Translations under genes and position numbers: made by a program
Notes under the pieces: generated by a model
What the model saw: the letters and a program-made list of their open reading frames with translations, nothing else
Told to the model about the DNA's origin: nothing
Database searches by the model: none
Shown: positions 22,761 to 31,642 of the stretch, piece after piece
Position numbering within the stretch: the stretch's first letter is position 1
Layout of the letters: each line of letters starts with the position of its first letter
Source of the DNA: Kiritimatiellia bacterium
GTDB lineage: Bacteria; Verrucomicrobiota; Kiritimatiellia; RZYC01
Direction of reading: 5' to 3'
Assembly (NCBI GenBank): GCA_028708815.1
Contig: JAQVYB010000017.1
Span: 1-38,700 of the forward strand
DNA: 38,700 nt

Positions 22761-23140
22761 ATTTCATTCTCCTGTTTATATACTGTTCGTTATGTCAACA
22801 CCACCCCGGCCCCTGGCCGACTGAGGTGTCGGAAAGCTATCGAATGTGAAAAACCTATGCAAAACTTTTTTTCATAATGTTTTTATGCACAGAAGCACGC
22901 AAACCGAAAACCGGGAGCGTGATTCCATAAACCTTCCGGCGAAAAACACGCCTTTGACGCAAGCGCCGGAACAATAATCAACACAAAAATTCCGCACGGG
23001 ATGCTTTCGTCTTCCGCTTTACGGAAAAAAACAGGTGACGCCTTCTTCCGGCTGGTGTAGATTTCCCGGCAATCAGCGACGGACCGCGTGCGTGCGGGAC
23101 CGTCAGGTGCGGTGGTGATGCTTTCACGAGGAGACGGGTT
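22761..23140. other. 380-bp divergent intergenic region
   Basis: It lies between the start of the porin gene (minus) and the BON lipoprotein gene (plus). It contains AT-rich stretches (around 22860-22890 and 22975-23035) that probably hold both promoters, but no hexamer pair stands out. There is a TTGACA on the minus strand near 22791-22796 with poorly placed TATA-like sequence after it. No gene or RNA is supported. Confidence 0.5.
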
Positions 23141-23464
23141 ATGAGCAGGATAAGCGGGCGTGTGTTTTTGGCGGGTTGCGGTGCGGTATTGCTGAGCTTG
23201 GCGGTGGGTTGCGCGACCGGCGGAGCGGCAGGCCCCCTTTCAGATCAGGAATTGGCGGATGCGGTTTCCATCCGCGTACAACAGGACCAGATCACAGCCG
23301 CCTGCCATCTGATGGTGACCGCGGAAGACGGGGTCGTTTATCTGCGCGGAAAGGCGCCAACCAGCAACATGGTGCGTGCAAGAGCGGTCTCGCTGGCGCT
23401 TGGAACTCCGGGCGTGGTGGAAGTGGTGGACGACCTGTATCCCCCCACCAACGGCGTTTACTAA
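23141..23464 (+). CDS. BON-domain lipoprotein
   Basis: A 107-residue lipoprotein. The signal peptide ends in LAVGC with the lipidated Cys24. The mature part (about 35-103) is a single BON domain: helix, strand LMVTAEDGVVYLRGKAPT, then a helix and GVVEVVDDLY, the OsmY/BON pattern of binding to membrane surfaces or phospholipids. GAGGAG lies upstream of the ATG. It heads a run of five same-strand genes ending in the Ser/Thr kinase. It is probably envelope-stress related, judging from the family only. Confidence 0.9.
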   Translation: MSRISGRVFLAGCGAVLLSLAVGCATGGAAGPLSDQELADAVSIRVQQDQITAACHLMVTAEDGVVYLRGKAPTSNMVRARAVSLALGTPGVVEVVDDLYPPTNGVY

Positions 23465-23510
23465 CCCCACACATTTCTTCCCGTATAAGTCTCCTCCCCG
23501 AAAGTACGGC

Positions 23511-24641
23511 ATGAGCAGATCAGACGATATCTACGGCGAAAACAAGCGAACCGGCTTTCCCAAAAGGAGGGACGGCTCTTCACGAAAAAAAATACGCGTG
23601 GCGTTGACTTCGACGGAACTGGCGGAACGCCTGGAAAACGGACTCCCGCCCACTCGGGTTCGACGCATCTCGCGCCGCCGCAGAAGTCAGTCCGATCGAA
23701 AACGCGATAATCTGCGCCGAGCCGGCCTGGCCCTGATGCTGTTCCTTTTCCTGGTGTATGCCGCCTTTCTGATCCGTTCTTTTCATAGAGCAAGCAAGGA
23801 AACGGCTGACGCGGAAAGGTCCGCAACCAATGAATTGAAAGCAACGGCAAAACACCATATTGCCCCGGAAGAAGGCTCCGTACTCGAACAACTGACCACC
23901 CTGAAGAATCAATCCCAAACAGCCAATCAGCAACTGGCTCTAACCTACAAACTGATTGAAGACGGCGCGTGGGAAAGGGCACTCGACCAGGTGGACGGCG
24001 TACTCGAGACCATGCCGGAAAACATGCCCGCTCGAAGACTCCGCGCCGGCATACACGCCGGCATGAGACAATACGATTTGGCCGTTCAGGAGCTGCTGGA
24101 GGTCCTGGCCGCCACACCGGAAAGCTGGGATGCCAAACTGGGGCTTACGGGCTCCCTGCTGGCCATGAAGGAAAACGAGGCCGCCCTCCTGCTTGCCGAA
24201 TGGATGCTGGAAGAACAACCCTATTCCGTGGAGGCGCGGCGCGCGGCCGCCTCGGCAGGCATGTCTCTCGGGCTCTACCCCCAAACCATACTCCACCTGA
24301 AAAAAATCCTCGAAATCGACAGCGAAAACCGGGATGCGCGCCAGATGCTGAGCCTGGCTTACCGCCGCCAGGGAAGCTACGACCGGGCCATCAAACTACT
24401 GATGGAGCAAATGGCCATGGATGAACAAGACTCCGTCGTATACTACAATTTAGCGGTTTGCTATGCCGCCAAGAATGATCCAACGACCTGCCTGGATTGG
24501 CTCCGCAAGGCCGCAGGCCGCTTCGGCCACTCCTTCGTCGGCTCCTGGATCAACGCCTCAGAGTTTGATCCCGTCAGAACCAACAAAGATTTTGCAGCCT
24601 TTTTCTCGGCGCGCGGCAGCGAAATCAAATTTGCCGAATAG
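23511..24641 (+). CDS. membrane-anchored TPR-repeat protein
   Basis: A 376-residue protein. The cytoplasmic N-terminal 70 residues are very basic (RRISRRRRSQSDRKRDNLRR), a single transmembrane helix covers about 71-89, and a coiled region follows. From about 135 to 345 tandem TPR helices are seen (for example LALTYKLIEDGAWERALDQVD, SLAYRRQGSYDRAIKLL and YYNLAVCYAAKNDP). It is likely a scaffold outside the inner membrane. The ATG at 23511 fits the spacing after the BON gene; a longer in-frame start would overlap that gene. A clear ribosome-binding site is lacking. Confidence 0.85.
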   Translation: MSRSDDIYGENKRTGFPKRRDGSSRKKIRVALTSTELAERLENGLPPTRVRRISRRRRSQSDRKRDNLRRAGLALMLFLFLVYAAFLIRSFHRASKETADAERSATNELKATAKHHIAPEEGSVLEQLTTLKNQSQTANQQLALTYKLIEDGAWERALDQVDGVLETMPENMPARRLRAGIHAGMRQYDLAVQELLEVLAATPESWDAKLGLTGSLLAMKENEAALLLAEWMLEEQPYSVEARRAAASAGMSLGLYPQTILHLKKILEIDSENRDARQMLSLAYRRQGSYDRAIKLLMEQMAMDEQDSVVYYNLAVCYAAKNDPTTCLDWLRKAAGRFGHSFVGSWINASEFDPVRTNKDFAAFFSARGSEIKFAE

Positions 24642-24670
24642 CCGCCATAACAACAGGCAGGGAGGGTATC

Positions 24671-24940
24671 GTGCCCAAAGAAAAACTGAAACAATCATTG
24701 AACCGGCTGAACGAAGAAATCAATCAGCTTCCGGACCAGGCCGACAACCACCGAACCCAACTGAAAACCCTCCATAAGCAGGCCTCGGCCTTTCTGGCGG
24801 ATAACGCAGAAGACCAACCGGATCACCTCCCCCTGCTGGATGAATTCCGGGAAATGGCCCAGCGCCTGGAACTGTCACACCCGGACCTGACCGACGGAAT
24901 CAATCAGGTCCTCAACGCCCTGAGCAACATGGGCATCTAA
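24671..24940 (+). CDS. DUF4404 small protein
   Basis: An 89-residue, mostly helical and acidic protein of the DUF4404 family, shown by the order helix (LKQSLNRLNEEINQL), LLDEFREMAQRLELSHPDLT, then the end LNALSNMGI. Translation starts at GTG 24671 after GGAGGG. Such proteins are short and of unknown role. It sits between the TPR and STAS genes with gaps of 29 and 42 bases, so it belongs to the same operon. Confidence 0.85.
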   Translation: MPKEKLKQSLNRLNEEINQLPDQADNHRTQLKTLHKQASAFLADNAEDQPDHLPLLDEFREMAQRLELSHPDLTDGINQVLNALSNMGI

Positions 24941-24982
24941 GCCCAAGCGTAAACCCCGAAAACGCAGGAAAGGAAACACGGC

Positions 24983-25366
24983 ATGACCCTCAAAACGACC
25001 GTACGCTCCCGCGGAACCGATGGCTGTGAAATGGTGCTCGAAGGCCGCCTGGACTCCAACACGGTTCAGGCCTGCTCGAATACCCTCTCGGAGGTTCTCT
25101 CCAGACCCATTCGGGTGCTTTTGTTTGACCTCACCAACCTTTCTTTTATCAGCAGCATAGGCCTTCGCCTGGTTCTTAATGCTCGCAAACGCCTGGAGGC
25201 CAAGGGTGGCTCCGTCCTCATGACGGGCCTGCAACCCCAGATTGCCAAGGTCTTTGAAATTGCCAACGTCCTTCCCAAAGTCAGCATTTTTGAAAACGTG
25301 GAAGAGGCCGATCGCTACTTTGCCGCCATGCAGCAGAAAGTACTGGACGCGCAAAACGAACCCTAA
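24983..25366 (+). CDS. STAS-domain protein next to a Ser/Thr kinase
   Basis: A 127-residue STAS protein: MVLEGRLDSNTV (17-28) and LLFDLTNLSFISSIGLRLVL (46-65) with Ser57/Ser58 as candidate phospho-acceptors. It is a paralogue of the protein at 11285. AGGAAAGG precedes the ATG. Anti-anti-sigma-type proteins are phosphorylated by partner kinases; the adjacent kinase at 25517 is of the eukaryotic-like type and not the usual RsbW/GHKL type, so a direct link is possible but unproven. The gap to the kinase gene (150 bp) contains a candidate promoter. Confidence 0.9.
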   Translation: MTLKTTVRSRGTDGCEMVLEGRLDSNTVQACSNTLSEVLSRPIRVLLFDLTNLSFISSIGLRLVLNARKRLEAKGGSVLMTGLQPQIAKVFEIANVLPKVSIFENVEEADRYFAAMQQKVLDAQNEP

Positions 25367-25401
25367 CCCTTTAGCCCGGCCACTCCGGTTGAAAAAGCCT
25401 G

Positions 25402-25430
25402 TTGCAATGTATCGTTGTTCCAACTAAGGT
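25402..25430 (+). promoter_or_regulatory. candidate promoter before the Ser/Thr kinase gene
   Basis: TTGCAA (25402-25407) and TAAGGT (25425-25430) with a 17-bp spacer lie 87 bp upstream of the preferred kinase start. If real, they rule out the far-upstream in-frame TTG at 25415 as start. Confidence 0.35.
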
Positions 25431-25516
25431 GTAAGTCATATGCGGCGAACACGACCCAAAATTACAGCGCCGCGAGGGCCTTAAACAGGCGGCATAGTGA
25501 ACAGGATGAGATCGCT

Positions 25517-28000
25517 TTGACCAATTACGATATAATCGGAAAGCGGGTGGACAGCATCGCCTGCAACAAGTGCGGAACCGTGATGGACGTGTGTGATGCG
25601 GAACCGTTTTCGATTGTCCAATGCCCCAAATGCGGCACGCGGCAGGCCATTCCAAAAAGACTCGGTGATTTCCTGCTGCTTCAGTTTCTGGGAAAAGGCG
25701 GAATGGGCGCCGTTTTTCAGGGCTATGACACCAAACTCGGACGACAGGTCGCTATCAAAGTGCTGGGAAAAGTCCTGGGGGACGATCCCGCCGCCATGGA
25801 TAACTTTCTCCGGGAGGCCCGGGCGGCCGCACAAATCAACAGCCCGTATGTCGTACAGATTTTCCAGGTCGGCGAAGAGCGTAACAAACCGTTTATCGTG
25901 ATGGAACTGATCAACGGCGGACAGCTCGACAAAATGATCGAACACCGCCCGCTGCCCGAACTCCGCGCGCTCGAAGTCTGCCGGGATGCCGCGCTCGGAC
26001 TTCAATCCGCCCAGGAAATGGGGCTGTTCCACGGCGATATCAAGCCGGAAAACATTTTGTTCGATCAGCATCAAACCGCTAAAATCGCTGACTTCGGGCT
26101 CGCCCAGTTTCTGCAGCGCGGCCAGCACTCAAAACCCGGCGAAATATGGGGAACCCCCTATTATATCGCCCCGGAAAAAGCGCGCCGACAGCAGGAGGAT
26201 TACCGATCCGATATTTACAGCCTCGGCGCCACTCTCTTTCACGCCTTGACCGGGCAACCTCCTTTCGAAGGCGAGACCGCCGCCGATGTCGTACTCGCAC
26301 GCCTCAAAAACTACGCGCCTTCCATTCTCGATATCAATTCATCGCTTCACGAGGCGACGGCCAAGCTGGTCGCCCGAATGCTCGAACCAGACCCGGCCAT
26401 GCGCTACCCCAATTACACCTCGCTCCTGAGCGACATGGAAAGCGTGATTCAAATTGTAAAACGCACCCCGGCACAACCGACCGGACAAAAGAAAAAGGGC
26501 TGCGGATTCTGGGTTGTTCTTTTTTTCATCCTTCTGGCCGCCGGCGGCATCGGCGCCTACTTCTTCCTTCACAAAGAAGACGCTATTTTTACCGAAGAAG
26601 AACAGCAGCAGTTGATCAAACATGCGAATATGTGGACTCGCAATATCTATCGCTTTGAACCGGCAGCTCTGCTGAGCATGGATGATTCGCTGGTTCGGTT
26701 CGATACCTCGCTTCCCGCGGGACACCCCGGAAAAGACTGGATACCCATCTTCCGCAGTACGGTTCAATTGCTTGCCCTCAATACCAACGAACTGACCAAC
26801 ACCCTCTCAAAACTGCTTGAAGAAAAGAACATTCCGGCACTGATTGACGGCAAACCAAACCGCGCTCTGATGCCCGCCCGCCTGGCCTTCTATCTGATCA
26901 GCACCAACCAGATATTTTCGCCCGGTCCGGAAAAATGGCCCCGCTGGTATCGGGATTACTCCGCCTACGTCATGGCCGTTAAAATGCTCGCCCAGGCCGA
27001 TTACGACAACGCCTTCCAGCAACTCAATGAATATATCGGATCCACCACATTGAGCGAAGAACGTCTATGGCCCTACCTCTTTCAGCCCGTCGCCATGCTT
27101 TTGAACGATCAAATAAAAAAATGGAACGCCCGCCAGGAACTGCTCGATAAATTCATTGCCCGAGGCAATTTCGACAAAGCCCTCGAGCGTCTGGAAAGCT
27201 ATCAGACGGGCACCCCCCCCGTTTTCATGGCCTATGTCAATCGGAACAAACCGAGGGTCGGACAGCAGGAGACCTTCGCACAACCCACACCGACCCCCGT
27301 GGTGGACGAGGAAGCCGTCCGCCGTGCGGAGGCTGAATCCAGAAAACAGCGCGAACAGGCTGCACGCGAAGCCCTGAAACAGCAGGAAGAAGCCGAAAAA
27401 ATAAGACGGGAAACCGAACAGGCTGAGGCGGAGCGCCGGCACCGTCTGGACGTGGAAGCCGATGAGGTCATTATTCGCCAAGCCGCCGCCGCCGCCGCGC
27501 CCGCCATCAATCAACGAGACTATTCATTGGCACAGGAGATTTTGAAGAAGAATCTGACGGAATTGACCACCGATGAAGGCCAACGCGATGCACGGGAAAT
27601 AGACGCCCTTTATTCCGGCATGGCGGCTCTGGAACAGTTGATCGTAAGCGAAATAGGCAAAGCGCCTCTTCCTGCCGCCGTGAAAAAAATGCTGGGGGGT
27701 GAACCCAAACGGGCGGACCGCAACGGCATTGTGATCGCCCTGACGCACGGAGAAACCGTCAAGTCATGGGATCAAATCGGTAATCCGCTCTATATTAAAC
27801 TGGCCGAAAGTATTCTGACCTCTTCCGCCATAGCTGAGGGAACCAAGGCCGAAAGATATATGGCTTTGGCTCTTTTCTGCCGGATAATCAAGGCCCCCAA
27901 CACCTGGGTCACCCGTTATGCTGATCTGGCGGTTGCTTCAGAACCGTCCCTTCGGGTGGAGCTGGATCACTATCAGCAATTGCTCTCGAACGAACCCTGA
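25517..28000 (+). CDS. transmembrane Ser/Thr protein kinase with N-terminal zinc ribbon
   Basis: An 827-residue eukaryotic-like kinase. The preferred start is TTG 25517, with AGGA upstream. Order: zinc ribbon with CNKC (16-19) and CPKC (36-39); kinase domain about 50-312 with glycine loop GKGGMGAVFQG (59-69), Lys81, Glu100, HGDIKPENI (172-180, Asp174 and Asn179), DFG (192-194) and APE (218-220). The catalytic loop reads HGD instead of HRD, so it is a non-RD kinase. A transmembrane helix (329-351) is followed by a long outer part with an acidic and basic coiled coil (about 605-660) and alpha-helical ends. It probably signals from the envelope; all catalytic residues needed for phosphotransfer appear present. 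Confidence 0.9.
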   Translation: MTNYDIIGKRVDSIACNKCGTVMDVCDAEPFSIVQCPKCGTRQAIPKRLGDFLLLQFLGKGGMGAVFQGYDTKLGRQVAIKVLGKVLGDDPAAMDNFLREARAAAQINSPYVVQIFQVGEERNKPFIVMELINGGQLDKMIEHRPLPELRALEVCRDAALGLQSAQEMGLFHGDIKPENILFDQHQTAKIADFGLAQFLQRGQHSKPGEIWGTPYYIAPEKARRQQEDYRSDIYSLGATLFHALTGQPPFEGETAADVVLARLKNYAPSILDINSSLHEATAKLVARMLEPDPAMRYPNYTSLLSDMESVIQIVKRTPAQPTGQKKKGCGFWVVLFFILLAAGGIGAYFFLHKEDAIFTEEEQQQLIKHANMWTRNIYRFEPAALLSMDDSLVRFDTSLPAGHPGKDWIPIFRSTVQLLALNTNELTNTLSKLLEEKNIPALIDGKPNRALMPARLAFYLISTNQIFSPGPEKWPRWYRDYSAYVMAVKMLAQADYDNAFQQLNEYIGSTTLSEERLWPYLFQPVAMLLNDQIKKWNARQELLDKFIARGNFDKALERLESYQTGTPPVFMAYVNRNKPRVGQQETFAQPTPTPVVDEEAVRRAEAESRKQREQAAREALKQQEEAEKIRRETEQAEAERRHRLDVEADEVIIRQAAAAAAPAINQRDYSLAQEILKKNLTELTTDEGQRDAREIDALYSGMAALEQLIVSEIGKAPLPAAVKKMLGGEPKRADRNGIVIALTHGETVKSWDQIGNPLYIKLAESILTSSAIAEGTKAERYMALALFCRIIKAPNTWVTRYADLAVASEPSLRVELDHYQQLLSNEP

Positions 28001-28020
28001 CAGCGGCGGCCCGAACCCTC

Positions 28021-29265
28021 TCAAGGCAGCATAACCCCTACCCGATAAAAACGGCGAAGCCCGTGAACGTCGTTCGTATCCAGAAGCGTAATCGCATCCC
28101 CCGTGCCCAATCGGTGGGCCGCCCCGCTTACCGCAGCCCAATTCGCATCACAAAGATCGCCACACGAAAACAGAGAGTAGACCCGAGACGTGGAGGAGAG
28201 AAACGTAATCGCCTGGTTTTCAGAGGCCGTCATGTCCGAGATCATGAAAACGGAGGCCGCATTTGTCGGCTCGGTGCCGGCCTGGTATTCCTCCGAATCG
28301 GTCATGGCATCGCCATCGTAATTGCCCGAACCGCCCGAAAACAAAGCCATACCTCCGTAGCGTTCCTCCCAGGTGTCGGAAAGTCCGTCGCGATCCATAT
28401 CATCCGCCACCGCGCACCATAGCGCCCACGCGCCGTAGGCCTTCCGGTTGCCGTTGAGCGGCTGACTGTGCGCGGCGATACAAGTGTACCAATCCACACC
28501 CTCCGTATGAGTGCCTTGCCATTCGGTCGCCCAGTTTCCCAGCTCTGTGCCACCCGCATTGTAATAACGGCAATCATCCCCAACGTATTCAAAATAGGTC
28601 TCATCCGGATCGTAATGCTCGATATCCGCAAAGTCATAGAGGACCTTTCCATGAGCTGCACAGTAATCCCGAATCACCTGGCAGGCAGCCTTCTGGGCGG
28701 CATCTGCGCCGTGATCCACATGGCCGGTCATATACACAAACACCACATCCGGATAGGAGGTCTCCAGCATACTCATTGGTGCCAGATATTCATTGGTGAG
28801 CGTTCCTCCCGTATACTTGCCGGACATCTGCCCGCACCAGGACCAGATAATCACATTGACGTTGCTGTTCGCCTGGTTGTCGAGATAAGCCCTGGTGTTG
28901 TTCACCCAGTCCGGATAATACCCCACGTCACCACCCATGGCGTAGTCGTGCAGATCCAACGCCCCGCCGCTTCCACCATTGTTCCACGCAAAAATATCGT
29001 CGGGCATCGTCAGCCCCAACCCGCCTCCGTTGGCAAAGCCCACCAAGCTGGACATGCCTTCGGTCAACTGGCTCCCGTGCGAGGTGTGCCCATAGGCAAT
29101 ATGCAGCACGGACTTCGCCCGGTTGATTTGCCCTTCCGTCAGTTTCGTGATGTCCGTATGACGATGATCAATGGTTAATGAATCGGCTGAAACAAAAGAA
29201 GAACAGAACATCCACGCACAGATACAAGTAATCAAACACCCTCTCGCCAACGATTCCATAATCAT
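28021..29265 (-). CDS. secreted GHTSHG-motif protein with calcium-binding loops
   Basis: A 414-residue exported protein with a signal peptide (about 1-27). The main domain has IAYGHTSHGSQLTEGMSSL, WSWCGQMSG, VYMTGHVDHG and FADIEHYDPDE; histidines and acids suggest a hydrolase-like fold related to SGNH enzymes, but I cannot assign a reaction. Around residues 290-335 two DxDxDG-type loops (DMDRDGLSD and NYDGDAMTD) with an EEYQAGTEPTN end resemble thrombospondin-type-3 calcium sites. The last 70 residues (YSLFSCGDL...RRFYRV) look like a tail shared by many secreted PVC proteins. The ATG at 29265 is preferred because AGGGGG lies seven bases upstream. It ends 20 bases from the kinase stop (convergent). 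Confidence 0.75.
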   Translation of the reverse strand: MIMESLARGCLITCICAWMFCSSFVSADSLTIDHRHTDITKLTEGQINRAKSVLHIAYGHTSHGSQLTEGMSSLVGFANGGGLGLTMPDDIFAWNNGGSGGALDLHDYAMGGDVGYYPDWVNNTRAYLDNQANSNVNVIIWSWCGQMSGKYTGGTLTNEYLAPMSMLETSYPDVVFVYMTGHVDHGADAAQKAACQVIRDYCAAHGKVLYDFADIEHYDPDETYFEYVGDDCRYYNAGGTELGNWATEWQGTHTEGVDWYTCIAAHSQPLNGNRKAYGAWALWCAVADDMDRDGLSDTWEERYGGMALFSGGSGNYDGDAMTDSEEYQAGTEPTNAASVFMISDMTASENQAITFLSSTSRVYSLFSCGDLCDANWAAVSGAAHRLGTGDAITLLDTNDVHGLRRFYRVGVMLP

Positions 29266-29325
29266 GCACAACCCCCTTTTTTCCCTTGTTCAAGACGGCT
29301 TTCATACGACCTCATCCAACGCCAC

Positions 29326-29628
29326 TCAGACTTCGTAATCAATGATGCGCCGATCACAGGCCACGGATTTCACAAAGGAGGCCGCAGCCAGGTGATCCGG
29401 ATGTGTCTGGTAGGCGGCCAGTGCTTCCCGCGAAACAAATTCCGAATACAGCGCAATATCGCCGGAGGCATCCGTCTCTGAAAAATCAAACCCGACCTCC
29501 AGGTTGACCAGACCCGGAATGCGTCCGTTCAGCTCTTCCAACAGCTTGCGCATTTTAATGGCATTCGCTTTCCGGCACACGTCTTCCTGAGCGCCGGACA
29601 GTTTCCAGATAACGATATGTTTGATCAT
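29326..29628 (-). CDS. Dabb (stress-responsive A/B barrel) domain protein
   Basis: A 100-residue Dabb protein: MIKHIVIWKL at the start, LEELNGRIPGLVNLEVGFDFS and LYSEFVSREALAAYQTHPDH are the family signatures. Dabb proteins are small ferredoxin-like dimers; most in bacteria have no proven role. The start overlaps the stop of the zinc-ribbon gene (ATGA), so they are coupled, and the SPFH gene is upstream in the same strand order. Confidence 0.92.
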   Translation of the reverse strand: MIKHIVIWKLSGAQEDVCRKANAIKMRKLLEELNGRIPGLVNLEVGFDFSETDASGDIALYSEFVSREALAAYQTHPDHLAAASFVKSVACDRRIIDYEV

Positions 29629-31580
29629 ACCTCCCCGCTCTTGTTTTGGTGCATTTTTACTTGTGCCTTACTCTGCTGATAAAGCTCTGTGCGCTTGCGG
29701 GCGAGCACCTGGCGGATGTCCGTTTCCGTGAAATGCAGGCGCCGTGCCATATTGACCATGGCCTCTTTCTCCTTCGGCGAAACGACCCCGTCGGCCAGCA
29801 CGATTTCCGCAATGGAATCCAGCCACTCGTTTGCTTCCTCTTGATTTTCAGGCGCGGAAACCGTCAGCGCGCCGGCCCGGCCCGCCGCCATCATGGATTC
29901 CAAACGCTCACGCGGAATCTGCCGGCGGTCCGCAAAATGCCGCAACGCTTCGGTCTCTTTTTCATCGATCGTTCCATCAGCCAGCATCACCTGCACCATC
30001 CAGGCCGCCTGTTCCAATGCACTCGCAGAACGACGGGATATCACCGTCGGATCCGTCGCCCGGATTTTTTCGCGCAGGGCCTGTGCCTCCGGGGTATACA
30101 CGTTCAGAATATCTTCCAGCACCCAGTCCGACGAGCCATCATTCAATATGGCGCCGCAGTACGCGCAGGCATTAGCCACCTCCTCATGAACCGCCGCACC
30201 GCAGGATGGACAATGCGCCGAGCTCAGGCTCAGCGAAAGGTCCGTCTTCACCCCGTGCTTACGAATCAAAACAAACAAATTGTAAATCACATGCGCCTCC
30301 GCCTCCCGGCGGGGCGCCGAATCCGTGCCCACGGAATAAGCCGCGCCGCTCCAGCGAACGCCCATCACCGCCCGATCATAGTCTTCCCCGTGCAGCACGC
30401 CTTCCGTTTCGACCGCACCAATCGCGCACTCACCAAAATAGCGGCGGCGCCCCTGCGGCCCCGGTTCAAAACGCTTCTTCAGTTCCGCACAGAATGATTC
30501 CGCCGCCATTTTGCGCATGGGATCAATCCGTCCCTGCCGCAACGCCGCCACATAACGCCAGAACATGACCCCGGCACGATCTTCCAAATGCTGTATGCAA
30601 AGCCCGGGGTCCGCCGCACGCAACGCCTCGACCCCCGGCACCGCCGCACTCTCCACCGCCACCCATTCGCAGGCCTGCGTAATCTCCGTCAAAATCCAGT
30701 CATACTCACCGCTTCGCACCACCGCGCCGCAGGAGGCGCATTGGGCCGACTCATTCAACTGAAGCCGTGCGCCGCAGTTCGGGCAGTTCCCCTCGATCAA
30801 CCCGTCGCCCTGCAACGTTTTCGCACCGGGACGACGCACAAAACTCCAGAACTCCGTGAACGCCTGCGCCCCGTTCGATCCGGCCACCCGTGCATCCGTT
30901 TTCAGATCTTTCGTGACATCCACCGCCGAGGCCGTGATTCGAACCGTCACCGTATCAAACAACGCATCCGATTCAGCCTGAACCAGCACGATGTCCGTTA
31001 CCCGAACATCCCGCATCTCATTGCGCACGCCTCGCTCGCGCTGCTCCAGGAATTGAAGCTCAAAACGCTCCACCATCCCATCCGACATAAACGCGCGGGC
31101 CGCACGCAATTCCTGACGCCCCCAATCCTCCTGCACACATAAAAACGCCTTCTTCAGCCGACTCAGTAACTGCGCCTGCGTAAATTGCGGATCCCGCGCG
31201 TGAATTCGTTCCACGGCGTTCTCCACGGCCGCGTTCGTCTGCATCTGCCGACCCCGCCGAATCACGCCGCTCTGTCGCTTTGCTTGAAGCTGATTCCCGT
31301 ATTTGAAATACAGTACCGCCGCAATAATCAGCAGAGGAATCCCGATCACCGGATGCCGAATGCACAGATTCAACAGCAGGTAGAGAATAAAAACATCCCC
31401 GCCACCCGAATCTCCTCCGCTGCCGGAACCCCCGCCGCCGCCATAGCCTTCCCCACCACCCGCACGCGCAAAGACATCGGTGCAGCTCATGGCCAAAACA
31501 AAAAGAAAAAGAGCAATGAACTTAAAAGGTACGGCGGAAACACAACGCCGTGCGAATGATGCGGTGACTCGTTTTCTCAT
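29625..31580 (-). CDS. Tim44-like, zinc-ribbon and TerB-like membrane protein
   Basis: A 651-residue protein. It has an N-terminal signal or anchor (about 17-34), a glycine-rich stretch (41-61), then two hydrophobic segments (about 62-93). Two similar alpha/beta domains resembling Tim44-like domains follow (about 135-250 and 325-445). Each is followed by a zinc ribbon: CPNC (266-269) with CASC (281-284), and CPSC (457-460) with CAYC (472-475). The C-terminal 130 residues (about 520-635), with VMLADGTIDEKE and IVLADGVVSPKE, look like a TerB-like all-helical domain. GAGGAA precedes the ATG at 31580. With the SPFH-GYF gene upstream it recalls the YdjG-YdjI type of envelope stress protein pair; the role is inference. 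Confidence 0.82.
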   Translation of the reverse strand: MRKRVTASFARRCVSAVPFKFIALFLFVLAMSCTDVFARAGGGEGYGGGGGSGSGGDSGGGDVFILYLLLNLCIRHPVIGIPLLIIAAVLYFKYGNQLQAKRQSGVIRRGRQMQTNAAVENAVERIHARDPQFTQAQLLSRLKKAFLCVQEDWGRQELRAARAFMSDGMVERFELQFLEQRERGVRNEMRDVRVTDIVLVQAESDALFDTVTVRITASAVDVTKDLKTDARVAGSNGAQAFTEFWSFVRRPGAKTLQGDGLIEGNCPNCGARLQLNESAQCASCGAVVRSGEYDWILTEITQACEWVAVESAAVPGVEALRAADPGLCIQHLEDRAGVMFWRYVAALRQGRIDPMRKMAAESFCAELKKRFEPGPQGRRRYFGECAIGAVETEGVLHGEDYDRAVMGVRWSGAAYSVGTDSAPRREAEAHVIYNLFVLIRKHGVKTDLSLSLSSAHCPSCGAAVHEEVANACAYCGAILNDGSSDWVLEDILNVYTPEAQALREKIRATDPTVISRRSASALEQAAWMVQVMLADGTIDEKETEALRHFADRRQIPRERLESMMAAGRAGALTVSAPENQEEANEWLDSIAEIVLADGVVSPKEKEAMVNMARRLHFTETDIRQVLARKRTELYQQSKAQVKMHQNKSGEV

Positions 31581-31642
31581 GTCGCATTCCTCATTGTTTT
31601 TCCAGTGCGCGGGTTGATTTACACGGGCGCTGTCGGACGGCG

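Noticed and set aside
22761-22830. TTGACA on the minus strand upstream of the porin as its promoter
   Set aside because: The TATA-like sequence is only ten bases away, too close for a normal -10 spacing.
25367-25516. Possible terminator between the STAS and kinase genes
   Set aside because: Only a four-base stem (CCGG) and no U-tract; the region is better read as holding a promoter.
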